A stretch of 64,000 nt of DNA from positions 62,716,440 to 62,780,439 of the forward strand of contig OX235262.1 of NCBI GenBank assembly GCA_944472135.2, read 5' to 3'. Positions 13,420-25,085 of the stretch are shown here, one piece after another (positions within the stretch are counted from its first letter, which is position 1; every line of letters starts with the position of its first letter). The translations under genes were made by a program, and so were the position numbers. The DNA is from Trichobilharzia regenti. Lineage: Eukaryota; Platyhelminthes; Trematoda; Strigeidida; Schistosomatidae. The notes below the pieces were generated by a model. The model did not search any database, was not told where the DNA came from, and worked only from the letters and a program-made list of their open reading frames with translations.

Positions 13420-14040
13420 GCTATGAATTTTATAGTATTAATTTATCATATACTTACAGATGGTGTGAAATGGAGAAGGAATATACTCCACCATCTACCC
13501 ACCACTTCCCCGACCCCCGAGATCACCATCAACACCACTCATCTCTCCTCAAATCACACTACCCCTCCGAATAAAATTGTCATACAACTGTATTGTTTTT
13601 CACCTGATGCTATCATCACTCTCCATTATAGACATGAATTTATTATTATTACTATTGTTATCATCCTCGAATGAGATAGTTTTCATTTGATAACTTTTGC
13701 GGTAAATGTAAAAGAGGGGTGGACACGTAAGAATTAGTAGGTAGTTGGTCGTAAAACGGAGAATGAATTTCTGAAAGTAAATAATTCAAATCCAATTGTT
13801 TTCACACTGGTTCACCACCCACACACATTTTTCGTGGTTTTTCACATCCACCCGTGTACACATATGCACTCGTACACAATAATCGGCACACAAAGACACA
13901 GCGCCTCTCATTCTCCCTCTCTGTGAATATCTTCAGTATAATTTTAAGCTGTTTTCACAAGAATCACACACCCAGACACACACACACATTATTATCATCA
14001 TTGACACCAGTAGAAAAATAACCTCAAAAGTAATGACAAA
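13420..14040. repeat. Strongly conserved island shared with 23,540-24,120
   Basis: About 500 bases here are nearly identical to unit B at 23,540-24,120, and more diverged from unit C at 35,540-36,120, although flanking sequence in all three is much less alike. A 76-83 codon open frame crosses the island in A and B, but the C version differs and no domain is seen. The end is rich in CA repeats. The identity pattern suggests recent conversion or duplication rather than a gene. Confidence 0.6.
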
Positions 14041-14689
14041 CTAATTCATGTTTGAACAATATGTAAAAAGAGAAAACGGAACATTTCACAACAGAAAGGA
14101 AAAATAAAAGTCATGAGAACAGATTTTCGAATTCACATTTGTTGTTTACATTTTCACTGCCATCTCCCTTTGCTATTCAAAGATGATAAATACAGATTTT
14201 ACAATCTGACGTCTTCTCAATAACTTCTATTACCCTCAGAGTATTTGAATCAAACATAGAACATGTTTGAGAAAATTAAAACAGTTAGTCCCTTTGATAA
14301 ATTTGAACAAGGCATTAAGAAGACAAATTTCGCGAGATGATATCATTTCGTAGTTTCTTTACAACCCCTTTACAACTAACATAGTTAACAAAGTTCATGA
14401 AAATTACTCAGTTAAATAAAAATAAAAGTACATACTAATGACCAATCATATTTAGATAGGTCATGTAGTCCATGGTAGGCGAAGATTGAAGTCTATTGAC
14501 GCTTTCGTTGAATTAATTCTTCATAGACAGGCAAGCATATGTGATCTGAGAATTTGACTAGTGGATAAGGTTCTATGCGTATGAAAATAAAATTCACTGT
14601 GTTTGTGTGTGTTTCTACATTGCTATCTGACTTTGTTTCTCCTTGTTCCCATACAAGATTACATGTGTTGATCACTCACTGGTGAAGAA

Positions 14690-15400
14690 ATCCTCGTGAT
14701 AAACTCCCATCCAAGATACCTAATATCAACATATTTTACCATTTCAATTAGTCTGTAAACTGAGATCACGAATTGCAGTATACAGATGAATTGATAGGGC
14801 ATAGAGGAAGGTAGAATAGTGTCAATATTACTATCATTTCTATTATTTGTAGTGGTGGTAGTAGCCGTATCGCCGGTGAGGAAATTTACACATCAATCTG
14901 CCTAATTAAACACAAGATGCGTACTGTCTTCATGATTGTATTTCTATAAAACTGTATATACTTCTCACCAATGTAATTTCCACAAACTAATTTGGAAGTC
15001 AGTTCTAGTAGCTGAATAGTTAATGGGTTGACCTCGTAACTTGTAGTCGCGCGCCTCAGGTATGTTGATGGGTGCGTACATCTGAAGAGTCCTAAACCAA
15101 AATGAGCAAGGCCATTCTCTGATTTTAGTGTACCAGTGGTTTAATGCTAGAATTCTCACCACCTACACTGGAGTTCGGAATTCGATTCACTACCGATGTA
15201 CTACAACACTTCATCTTGTATGCGAAACGATAGTAGCTGCGTAAAAAGGGGAAGGCGAGGTGTGATGATAGCAACACAACACCGCAAAATCGTAACAGCA
15301 CCACTGCTGAAATTGCGATACTTAAAGTTTTATGTTCAACTCGGAACACAAAGATTGGGAAAAGGATGTAGAAGCCTAATAATAATTTTGTCCCTTGTCG
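14690..15400. repeat. Duplicated block matching 25,850-26,640
   Basis: Order and wording of the sequence match 25,850-26,640, for example the GATACCTAATATCAA(C/A)ATAT stretch and the TAATTTCC(A/G)CAAACTAAT stretch. It includes a weak tRNA-like remnant near 15,005-15,065 that also appears at 440-500 and 26,280-26,340. No gene is seen. Confidence 0.55.
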
Positions 15401-17549
15401 AATAACATTTATATATTTGGATGCTCATGAAGAGGCATTGTCATGTGAATGGATCAATGAGTAACTCATTACTATACACTTATACTCCCACTATCTGCTC
15501 ACAGCTACGTCTTCTCTTGAAAATCAAAGGAGGAGAAGAACATCAGGTCGTTAAACACTGAGAGGAGTATCTGAGATAGTGAGTGATCACTGAAGATGAA
15601 ATTAAATGTGCATAATCCTATGTACCGTTCAGAAGTGAAAACGACTGACAATAAACCCTGTCAAAAAAACTAATAAAGTGTGAAATTGAAAGCTCAGACA
15701 GTAGGAGTTTCCAACAAAATAAACACTAGTAAAGTGTAGACAAATGTAATAATGGATGTGAACTGTGATCAAGATGAAATCTGTAAAAGTCTACTCCAAT
15801 TATCTTGCCATATCTCAACGATGTCAATGACAGAATTATTGAAGACTAATAAGGATGTATCATCTGTTTCTTGTCAGTCGACTACTTTGTCTAGAGGGAG
15901 AAAACTGTGTCGAAATTTCTCGTATGTTTTGAACTCAAACCCACAGGAAAAAAATGACCTTCCTATGCAGAATGAGACAATATATTTCATATTGTTATCA
16001 TTCTGTGTATTCTTCAATTAGGATGGTAGTATCATTCAAGAATGATCACAGAAACAGATGACATTAGCGTTAGTAGTGACAGTAGGAGTGGTGGTTATTA
16101 TTGAGGTTAGTAACCGAGATGGGGAATTTTATTCTTATACTAAGTGTCGACACTTGAATTTGGTTAAATGAGTAACATTCACTTACCACATTGTATTTCC
16201 CTCCTTGTAGTAACAGAATATAAATCCTTTGATTACAAATCATATCACATCACTAAAACTATGTTTAAAGATAATTCATCCAGTTTACTACATCCTGATT
16301 TGTGTTCATTTACGATGCTTTAGTCTATTGTTATCACTATCATTTTTATGATTATGGTTATTGTGAGAGTGTCAGGATCATTTCGCATGAATACAACTCC
16401 GTAGCCTTAGTAGTAAGCATTGTAATGCTAGGGGGATAGACAAGGAACTATAAAGTATTATACTCCTGTTAACATAGTATATAATAATAACAATAATAGT
16501 AATAATGATTTACGCTATAAGATATAGAATGGATTAGATTAAGACGTTAGAATGTGTGTATGTGGAGGAAAATCCACCTCCGAATTGTGATTAATTTCCA
16601 CTGTTGGTTAGTCTGTTAAGGAAGTTTCCAATTATGAAATGACCATTGAGGAATACTGAGGAGGTTGTTTCATCCCTTTCTAGCTAATCCTCAGTGCAGC
16701 GCTTCGTGGTGAGTGATGATAATAAATCAAACAATAGACTTCTGTTTTGTTTCAGTTAACATAAACCTTGTTGTTATTGTGTTGTTCATTCAAAGAGGTG
16801 TATAATTATAATTATAATTATTATTAATACCTTCTATATGTAATCTTTCCATCACAATAGAAAGCCACAATCACCTTGCCTACTGTCATACTCAGTTTAT
16901 TTGACCTGAAAATTTTAATAATGACGAAAAACAAACAGACTTCTAGAAGTTTTATGTCATCTCAAAGAGTGACTATTGAATAAGAATAACTCCTAGTTCT
17001 CTTGATTTAAAAACAATTTGGTTCATAAAGAAATACGATTTAATGGTGAAAATTATATCATTCATGCAATAAAATTGACAGTAGACAGTTATCACTGTCA
17101 GAAGAACACCACTTCTTAAGAAAGGGCTATAATGCTTATATAAGAGCAAACAATTCGTCCCAGCTTTTGTCGCCATGTCAACAAGAAATCTCATGAATAT
17201 AGAAGTAATAATAGTATCCATTCGTTGTGTATCGAGAAACTGCAGCTGTCCTAAGTGGTCCACTAGTTTGCTGGATAACTGGCTGAACTGATATCTCATC
17301 AGTAGGAGGAGAATTACACAGTGAGATTCGAATACTTCCAAATGATGAGGAGTTCAGGCAGGAGAAGATATGCTTCTTTGATTCCATTTCTGACAACTAC
17401 ACAACAAATAACTAGAAGATAAACAATATTTCTCCACCCTTGTATTAGTATTAGTAATAATAACTCCAGTAACTTTTTGAGTAGACTTGCTCACCTATTA
17501 TAGGAATGTTATTATTATCATCTATTCCATGAAAGTGTTAGAAATGATG
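15401..17549. other. Intergenic or intronic DNA, nothing recognised
   Basis: The stretch is AT-rich with small (AAT)n and (ATTATA)n runs near 16,480 and 16,810. The open frames (89 codons at 15,752 plus, 122 codons at 16,973 minus) have no domain, no splice context and no paralogue. I see no RNA gene or mobile element. Confidence 0.5.
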
Positions 17550-18184
17550 CCTCCAAAGCCTCAGGATGGTCGGGGGTGGGTGCCTTGCGCTGCGGGTTGG
17601 CCACCCCTCCGCACACCTCTTGAAATGCTCCCATATGACCGGGCGTCTTACATAGCCTCTCCTGAGGAAGTCCTACTCACTGCCTTCACGTGGCGGAGGT
17701 GTTTCTCACCAAAGTGAGAGGGCGAAAGCGGATGCCCGGCGCTCTCCACCGGGTTGACTGTCCATTGGATGACGGTCTAGGGGAGATGGCTAAACCCTGA
17801 TTCCAAACCTCCAACGACTGGCGTATGAAGCTCACTGGAGCTCACCGGCAGACGTATGGACAAAGGGCTTATTGGATGTCCTGGATGTCTGGCCCCATTC
17901 AAAAAGGCGTATGAACCGAACTCCGGTCACCGGCTGCCAATGGATAGTGGACTCCTTACTCCACTCCTACTGCCTTGTAGGTCACACTTGGCTGTGTAAA
18001 GGCTAGAGCTGCACTCTCAAACAAAAGGCCGAGCGATGCTGGGGACATCACTCGTACCAAATTCCCATGAAACTTCATGAACTCTCTTACAAATTGCCGC
18101 GCCTGGGCAGCGATGATTCGAGGCGTTCATGAAGCCGGCTCATCCTCCCGTAGGAGATAGCCGAAGTAAAGTAAAGTAAGTAAG
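17550..18184 (+). mobile_element. 635-bp non-autonomous retroposon, copy 1
   Basis: This GC-rich block is almost identical to 46,424-47,058. It starts at CCTCCAAAGCCTCAGG and ends in TAAAGTAAAGTAAGTAAG. The flanks carry an imperfect target duplication, GTTAGAAATGATG on the left and GTTAGACATGATG on the right. Both copies begin at the same base, so this is the full unit and not a random 5' truncation. I see no long open frame and no clear pol III A and B boxes. The short-repeat tail is like those of RTE-mobilised elements, which is an inference. It is unlike any family I can name. Confidence 0.8.
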
Positions 18185-21100
18185 TTAGACATGATGATAA
18201 CCCACCTACCCACTGAAGGAAAGGGAGGATATGTGGCAAAAATTTCAGGCCCGTTCTGTGTAACCCGCTAAAAGAAAAAAAACGAAGAATAAATTCTAAT
18301 AAAAGATAATAAATTGTTCAGTTTATGAGAAACTGAATAATCTCATTTGTTTATTAAATTGAGTAAACTGACATTAAGATATTGTGGCTGGTTGAATGGC
18401 TGTTGTTCCGTTCTATTTCAAATGACTAGTCTGGCGTTCTTCCAGCTCACTTACCAGTTCTGTTCATTTCAGAGCAAATAGTACGGTAACATATCACTGA
18501 TTCATATGACAGGTGAGCAGTATTACCAGCTAGGATAGCCATGATGCGTTTGGTGGCTCATCTGGTAAGTCGCCCGACTAGTCAGTAATTAGGAGGCCTC
18601 TACTGGTCTGAATCTTGTTGCAGCCCACTTTTTAATTCCACCTTCAATCATCAACATCGTCATCATCATCACCACGACATGCTTAGCAGCCTGTCAATCG
18701 AAGAGTATCACAAGTAATCCCAAGACCATTTATTTATTCATTTGAATGAGATTTGGTATAGTATTCACTAACTACTACCAACTAAATAAAATAAAATAAT
18801 CTTTCACCACATAACACACTACTTCATCATCTGGCCATCTCACTACATTTCCCAACCAGTTCAATTACATATTCTTCATGAATTTCCAAGCTACTGAGAT
18901 CAAGGTGTCAATATGGTATCACTTAACACGATACGATGTCTGTCATCAAAATGCTGCATGATTTCGCCATCTTATGTTAGGAATACTACGGAAACTGTGG
19001 TCATTCTCACAAATCACAGAGATTGATAACGAAGCCTTTGGTCTTACTTTGCTAAATATTTCTCGTAATTATTTTTTGTGATGTTATCTAACGTCGTTAG
19101 TATGCTGACATGTCACTTATAACCTATGAATATAAACATATTTACATAGATATGTATATGATACAAGTGGCATGTCATGCATGACCTGGACTGTACAGCC
19201 TAAAATGGATCACCTCACTGAATCACTTGGTTTCACTAATATACATGTTCTAATGGGAATTTTAAATGAACAAAATAGGTCGTTATTATTTCTAAATTCC
19301 ACTCCCACTCTCATTACCACTGTCATCAACCTTAAGGTCATCAAATCGCTACACAGGGTCATTTATAGCATCTGAATAATAAGTATGAAACATTCCATAA
19401 ATACATTTTAATAAATAAAGTTCAAAATTTACTACAATCAGTTGTTTGATTTTTGATTTTTTTTGATTTTTGATTTACAGCTTGATTCCACACTGTATTT
19501 TTGGTACAAGTATGGAATTTTCAGCATGGATATCGGTAGCCCAAATTTTGCAGGCCGACCATAGATATCAGGTGTGCGCCGGCGTATCAATCTGCAGAAA
19601 AGAAAAATAGTAGCAGTCAAAGTCTAAATCCTTCCCTCAATGCATGTGACATTTCCAGGTGTCACTGTATGAATATACAAGAATGTATCTGTGTTTTATG
19701 AAGACGCGTGTGCAAATAAGTCACATCTATGATCATGGTTATTGTTATTATTATCAGTATTGTTTTTTTGGTTCATAAAAGGCATAGTATTCAATAAATA
19801 CCAAGACAATTAAAATTTTCATTACACTCAGACTAGTTCGCACATGTTATTTCTGTATTCCATAGTTCATAGAATACCATATTCAATATTATTACCCTTA
19901 TAATCGTCATCTGTGACTATATTGGCTTATTGTGCAGAGTTCATTTTTCATTTATTCTTCATTTTCTCAAAGCCTACATGCACATATTGTCATGGAGAAA
20001 GCGCTGGAAGTACTAAGACTGTAAATGTACTTGACCTAATCCCGTCAATAACCACCTGCAGTTTATTCTTCATTATTATTATTATACTACTTGCACTCAT
20101 TAATTTTATGAATCATTTCTTCTTCATCACTCTCCATTGTCCTATTTTAGCAGTGACTGCAACTTTTATTATTGATACACGTGGATAAATTCTTTTGATA
20201 GGAGAGGTCAGAAGATTATTTTTAACATTATTATTGTTGTGATTATTGCTACCTTACATATTTGAATGTTCATAAAAAATAAACGTAATTAAGAAATATA
20301 TTGTGAATCGTATTCAGTTAGGATGTCACCTGCTTACATGTACATGAGATACATTGACTTTCATACATTTAGTCTGTAAGGGTGTGTAGATGTCATAGAG
20401 AATCGTTGTCGGTCAGAAGGTTAGTGGAAAATGAAGAAGACTAGTCAGTCGTTTCCTTCTAGTTTAGAGTTCTTCAATAGTACCAATTTTTCAACCCATT
20501 AGACAACTGAAACTAAGACGTTAGGGATAGGCGGCAAAAGTACATACCATTAAACCACTACGTCCAATTCCAGTCATCCTCAAATTTAGATATGCTTCCA
20601 ACGTCCAAGATTAGGACATAACAGCTATTCAGTGCTCCCTCGTCTTCAGTCACGTCAGTTGATGACAAAATGTATTACTGTGAAACTAAATACGACACAA
20701 CAAATTTTTAACCGCAGACATCTCAAATTAATAATATGTAGTATTTAAGCACATGCTGAAGGTACACATATTTTAGTGTGCAGACTCGGTGTGCATTATC
20801 ATTCAAATAATAACAATGTGTGATTCACCCAATTACTTGTATGTACATATGGTATCATCAATACATATAATATCATGATGACAGTCAGTAACCAACCGAC
20901 AGATTAATTAGGCATCTAAAGTTCCTAAAATCTGTTTTTCATGGTTACATACTCTCCTATCATACTAATAGGATATTAAGTTAACGGGATTTGAATGAAA
21001 TATGATCGATGCTGTAATAATGAATATTGCTACTACTTAATACAAGTTGACGAATTACTTAAGGCAAATAACGAGAGGACAGCTGTCTTTGTCTAGATTT

Positions 21101-21928
21101 TTTTTAAAGCAGTTCAACAATACGAATTTCCAACTTCATAATGCACTGACTTAGAAGTAATCAGGATACATAGAGTAGATTACAGCTATTCATATATCTT
21201 GTAACTCATAATCTCTTCCTCGTTGTTTCGATGGTAGAATGCTCACCAGATCCTTAGGTGATCCGCCTTCTATTACCCGTCAACACGCTCGTACACAGCT
21301 CCTAGTTACTTAGCTGATGACACGGTCCGAGAAGAGGCGAGGTTGGGCGTGTGTCTAGCGAATCCACTCTATAGAAACAACAACACCAAAACTACCATGA
21401 AATCAGTTGAAAGTCTAAACTTCAAACCCTATGTTCCAATTGGAAGGCGAATGAAAGTTAAACCATTGAATGATCCAGGTTCAAGTCGAATGGGAATAAT
21501 TTCAGAACAACTGATCATAAATAATTCATTAGAATTTATTTATTTATTTATAATCCGTCACCAGTCACATCAGTGATGCATTCAAATGAGTTCACTTACA
21601 TTTTGAGGGATAATGACGCTTTAAAATATAATCCTTGTACAACATATTGCAGGTAGTTTCCGTTTAGTAATATGTATTGTGTAATTTGATATCAACATGA
21701 TCATTGTTTGACTGCATAATGAATGAATTGGAAATGTAAGTCTTAACTATGGTAAATTCAATGCAGCAGTGTTGTAGTCAACCGGGTCAATAATTCATTC
21801 GCCCGATTAACTGGACACCCCCTCCCCACCCTGATTCATATAGTGGGTATCACAGTTCATGTAATTTATTTTTAGATGGTGTTGATTTTGTCTCCTCTGG
21901 CTTCTGAGTGTTTTCGTCTGCATAGAGG
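18185..21928. other. Mostly unique AT-rich DNA
   Basis: Apart from the SINE at 19,440-19,590 and a weak tRNA-like patch near 18,545-18,610 (GGTGGCTCATCTGGTAAG), I see nothing I can name. The 91-codon frame at 19,913 is hydrophobic and isolated, with no homologue in the window, and is probably chance. Confidence 0.5.
19440..19590 (-). mobile_element. tRNA-derived SINE (second family), head truncated
   Basis: The body matches 55,890-56,014, read on the minus strand, and ends in a run of (TTTTTGA) on the plus strand, the complement of the A-rich tail. The tRNA-like head is missing beyond about 19,590. It is therefore a 5'-truncated or deleted copy. Confidence 0.75.
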
Positions 21929-22605
21929 CTAATGAAGTGATTTTGAGTAGGTTTGTTGTCGATAATTACTCCTGAATGGTCTTAGCATTTTAGGCGTTAT
22001 TTCAGAAACACTCGTTATGTACTGTAGAATGAATTTTCTTGTGCTTTCCATGGATCGTTTCCTTGTGCCAGTTTGATTCGAAATTGCATATATTCTGGTG
22101 AAATTATGATGATATCCATTTCTCTTGAAGACAGTCAATAAAGGTTTCTCTTCAATTCTCCTCAAGCCTGATTGGCTGGAGTATCTTTTAGTCCTTCTAT
22201 ATAGTGGTTGTACACAATCCCTCCCGTGTGGTATTAGACTGTTGCTCTTGTAGCTGAGTACTTACTCTTTTATACTCCTGTTTCTAGATAGCTTGTATTT
22301 GTCCTCTTGACTAAGGCCATCTGAAAAATGGCTCCTGTCGTCTGATTCTCCTCTTCCTGTCAATCTAATGTCTTCAAATACGTTGTTGATTAATTTTCCA
22401 GTGCATTCTTATGCATTTCTTCTAATTATCACCAATGTATCATCTACATAACGAATCCAGAATTTCAGTGGGATTGTTGGCAGACGAATGATAGTTTTCA
22501 GCTTTGACATAAAAGCCTCAGGAATCAGTGCTGATATGAATGACCTCGTTGGTGTGCCTGTTGTGTTCTGTTCACATATTTGACTACTGAAATGAAAGTA
22601 TTTTA
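21929..22605 (-). pseudogene. Penelope-like element fragment (RT palm with YVDD)
   Basis: Minus-strand translation from about 22,590 gives TGTPTRSFISALIPEAFM, then PTIPLKFWIRYVDDTLVII. That is the catalytic C motif (YVDD) and its surroundings in a Penelope-like reverse transcriptase. After an in-frame TAA and shifts, the frame at 22,165-21,929 gives FKRNGYHHNF, then FILQYITSVSEITPKMLRPF. These are typical of the link between RT and the GIY-YIG endonuclease. The N-terminal RT and the GIY-YIG domain are not seen. It is a dead fragment with several stops. The two aspartates of YVDD are intact. Confidence 0.8.
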
Positions 22606-23200
22606 TGAGACGTAGATCTATGAGCTCCGTCCGACTCCACTATTGCATATTTTTGCGTATGTTTGGAGTTCGTAACAGTATGATTGTACACTTTTTATTA
22701 GATGTTGAAATTAGAGACATTTTACATGACTTTTGTTTAAAACGATTCATGTTCAAAATACAGATAACCTCCGAGTACAATCCGAAATACAATGTACTGT
22801 TGGTAGCTACGCTTTCTCACTGGTCAATACTGTCTACCTGTTCCACTCATACCGTGTTGTATACTCTGGATTTATCGCAGGAACCTATTATCCTTATCCA
22901 AAGACAAATCTACAACCGGCACATAGCTTCTACCAGTAGACACGATTCCAACAGTGGACGCTTCTGTGGATTATATTAATAATTTGTAGCAATGGATTTT
23001 AAACAGTATATCCAAGTAACCTTTTGATTAATATAACTCATTACTGTATTTTTGATAATATATTGTTACACTATTATCTCATTGACTTCCATTATTATTC
23101 GCATACTTGTTATGTTATTGAGCTCGCTAGACAGTCCCTTACATATGTCTTTAACGTAGGCTATCATCATCATCACCATCACCTTGGAGTAGTTGTTAAA
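22606..23200. other. No recognised feature
   Basis: A 124-codon plus-strand frame (22,605-22,979) crosses this stretch but overlaps the PLE boundary, shows no domain and has no splice signals that link it to anything. A short (CAT)n run lies at 23,160-23,180. Confidence 0.4.
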
Positions 23201-24640
23201 TATTTTCTTAGGTGAGTTTCTGCCAGTTCAGGTGCTTAACACAACTCCATATGAATCAGTCAGTCAGACAGAGACTCAGCTACTTATTCAGTAAACAGTA
23301 ATTAATAAATCAAATTATAGTTTATGTAAACCTCGTAAAATCTAATGGAAACTTATCATAAATTGAGTGATTTCAATCTAATTTTTATGTCTGTTTGTGT
23401 GTGTACTGGCTGATGTGGGTGTGTTTGGTTGAGTGTATTGACATCTGCTACAGTATTGTAGATTTGATCTAACCTGAATGCATTTCATAGTATAATTTAA
23501 CAAATGTCTAAAATTACCTGAAATAGAGAAGGAATATGTTCTACGATCTGACCACTACTCTCCCGACCCCCGAGATCACCATCAACACCACTCATCTCTC
23601 CTCAAATCACACTACCCCTCCGAATAAAATTGTCATACAACTGTATTGTTTTTCACCTGATGCTATCATCACTCTCCATTATAGACATGAATTTATTAAT
23701 TATTGTTGTTGTTATCATCTCGAATGAGATAGTTTTCATTTGATAACTTTTGCGGTAAATGTAAAAGAGGGGTGGACACGTAAGAATTAGTAGGTAGTTG
23801 GTCGTAAGACGGAGAATGAATTTCTGAAAGTAAATAATTCAAATCCAATTGTTTTCACACTGGTTCACCACCCACACACATTTTTCGTGGTTTTTCACAT
23901 CCACCCGTGTACACATATGCACTCGTACATAATAATCAGCACACAAAGACACAGCGCCTCTCATTCTCCCTCTCTGTGAATATCTTCAGTATAATTTTAA
24001 GCTGTTTTCACAAGAATCACACACACACACAGACACACAAACACAAATTATTATCATTATTATCATTCAGTCAAATCTTGACGACAGTTGATTCGAATTA
24101 TTGGCACTAGTAGAAAAATAACCCCTGCAGTAATGACAAATTAATCCATATTTGAACAATATGTTAAAATAAAATACGGAACACTTTGACAACATAAAGG
24201 GAAAATAAAAGCCGGTCATTTCGGAGACGGAAACAAAATGATGTATACAAATTTCCGTTTACAACTTCATTGCTATCTCTCTTTGTCCTTCAAACATGAT
24301 ATATACAGATCTCATAACCTGACATTTTATCAATAAATTTTATTACCCTCTAACTAGTGGAATCAAACATGGAACATATTGTTTATTGACCAGTTGGTTG
24401 AATTAATTTCCCGTAGACAAAAATACGTGATATCAATATTCGCCTAATGGATAAGAGTCCAGTTATATGAAGCATAATAAAGGTGAAGAGGAATGTTGAT
24501 AAACACAAGAACGTAGCATCGCAGTACCACCTACAACCAACCATCCAACATTCATTCTAAAAGTGCATCACAACAGTGAGTCTCCAAATTGATGACCGCG
24601 CTGCAAATTTGGCTGTCTGGTTGAAATCCGTCTTCGCTGA
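23200..24640. repeat. Segmental duplication, partial unit B
   Basis: It matches the right end of unit A (13,160-14,600) and of unit C (35,250-36,630), including the CA-rich tract and the AGACACAGCGCCTCTCATTC stretch. It joins directly to the left end of unit C, which shows that the repeats are arranged head to tail. Confidence 0.75.
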
Positions 24641-24929
24641 GAATTTAACAACATACAATATTGGTTTCGCCATACTCACCAATCAATGTACCTCACTAGA
24701 TGTTCAGATGTCGTCGAAAGTATTCATGTAGAGAGGATGTTGGCCATGGGAGGTAGATGATTAATTACTCAACCAAAAATGGGAATATTATGTCGACGAC
24801 AGTTTCAATGACTACATGTTAATAAAAGCCAAGAACTAATTTCTAGATCAGTCTCATTACAGAAAGTGTTTAAAACGTATGCACAGTACGAAGATTTTTT
24901 CTTGTGTGAACTAATGGTATGCATGTGTC

Positions 24930-25085
24930 GATACATCGCACCTGCAGCACTGGGTGACGCGGGTTCGGATCTCAGAAGGGACATGAGTTCCTTCAAGGTT
25001 GCAGATACGCCTTGCTGACGAGTGCCAACTAGCACGAAACCTAGGTCCAAGGCTTCCTGCAGATTGTCTCCAACCATCTAATACC
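24930..25085 (+). mobile_element. Hammerhead-bearing tRNA-derived SINE, copy 1
   Basis: A tRNA-like head with B-box GGTTCGGATCTC (24,963-24,974) is followed by a body that holds a complete hammerhead motif and ends near CCATCTAATACC. The minus-strand copy at 44,893-45,070 has the same order and a better head (TAGCTCAGTGGTAACG, GGTTCGAACCTC). The body sequence differs from the SMalpha-like copies at 51-54 kb, so it is a separate family. Confidence 0.8.
25000..25061 (+). ncRNA. Hammerhead ribozyme, complete core
   Basis: All conserved core bases are present: CUGACGA at 25,015-25,021, GAAA at 25,036-25,039 and the cleavage triplet GUC ending at 25,047. Helix II is GUGC (25,022-25,025) with GCAC (25,032-25,035) around a six-base loop. 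Helix III is ACC with GGU (25,039-25,041 and 25,044-25,046) around a two-base loop. Helix I pairs 25,009-25,014 with 25,048-25,053 over six pairs. After an internal loop, five more pairs join 25,000-25,004 and 25,057-25,061. This is a type I layout with a very short helix III, as known for schistosome hammerheads. Cleavage is predicted after 25,047. Confidence 0.88.

Larger units (their letters stand above)
190..14640. repeat. Segmental duplication, unit A
   Basis: Blocks in this interval reappear in the same order in unit C. Examples are 190-430 with 24,640-24,850, 4,310-4,700 with 27,330-27,490, 5,990-7,700 with 28,530-30,420, 7,720-9,660 with 30,416-32,380, 9,900-11,275 with 32,400-34,050 and 12,450-14,600 with 35,150-36,450. 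Some 0.5-1 kb tracts are nearly identical while the rest is clearly diverged. No gene is recognised; the open frames of 60-157 codons have no domain and are not kept intact in unit C. Between the remnants listed separately I see AT-rich sequence and short CT, CA and GA microsatellites. Confidence 0.75.
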
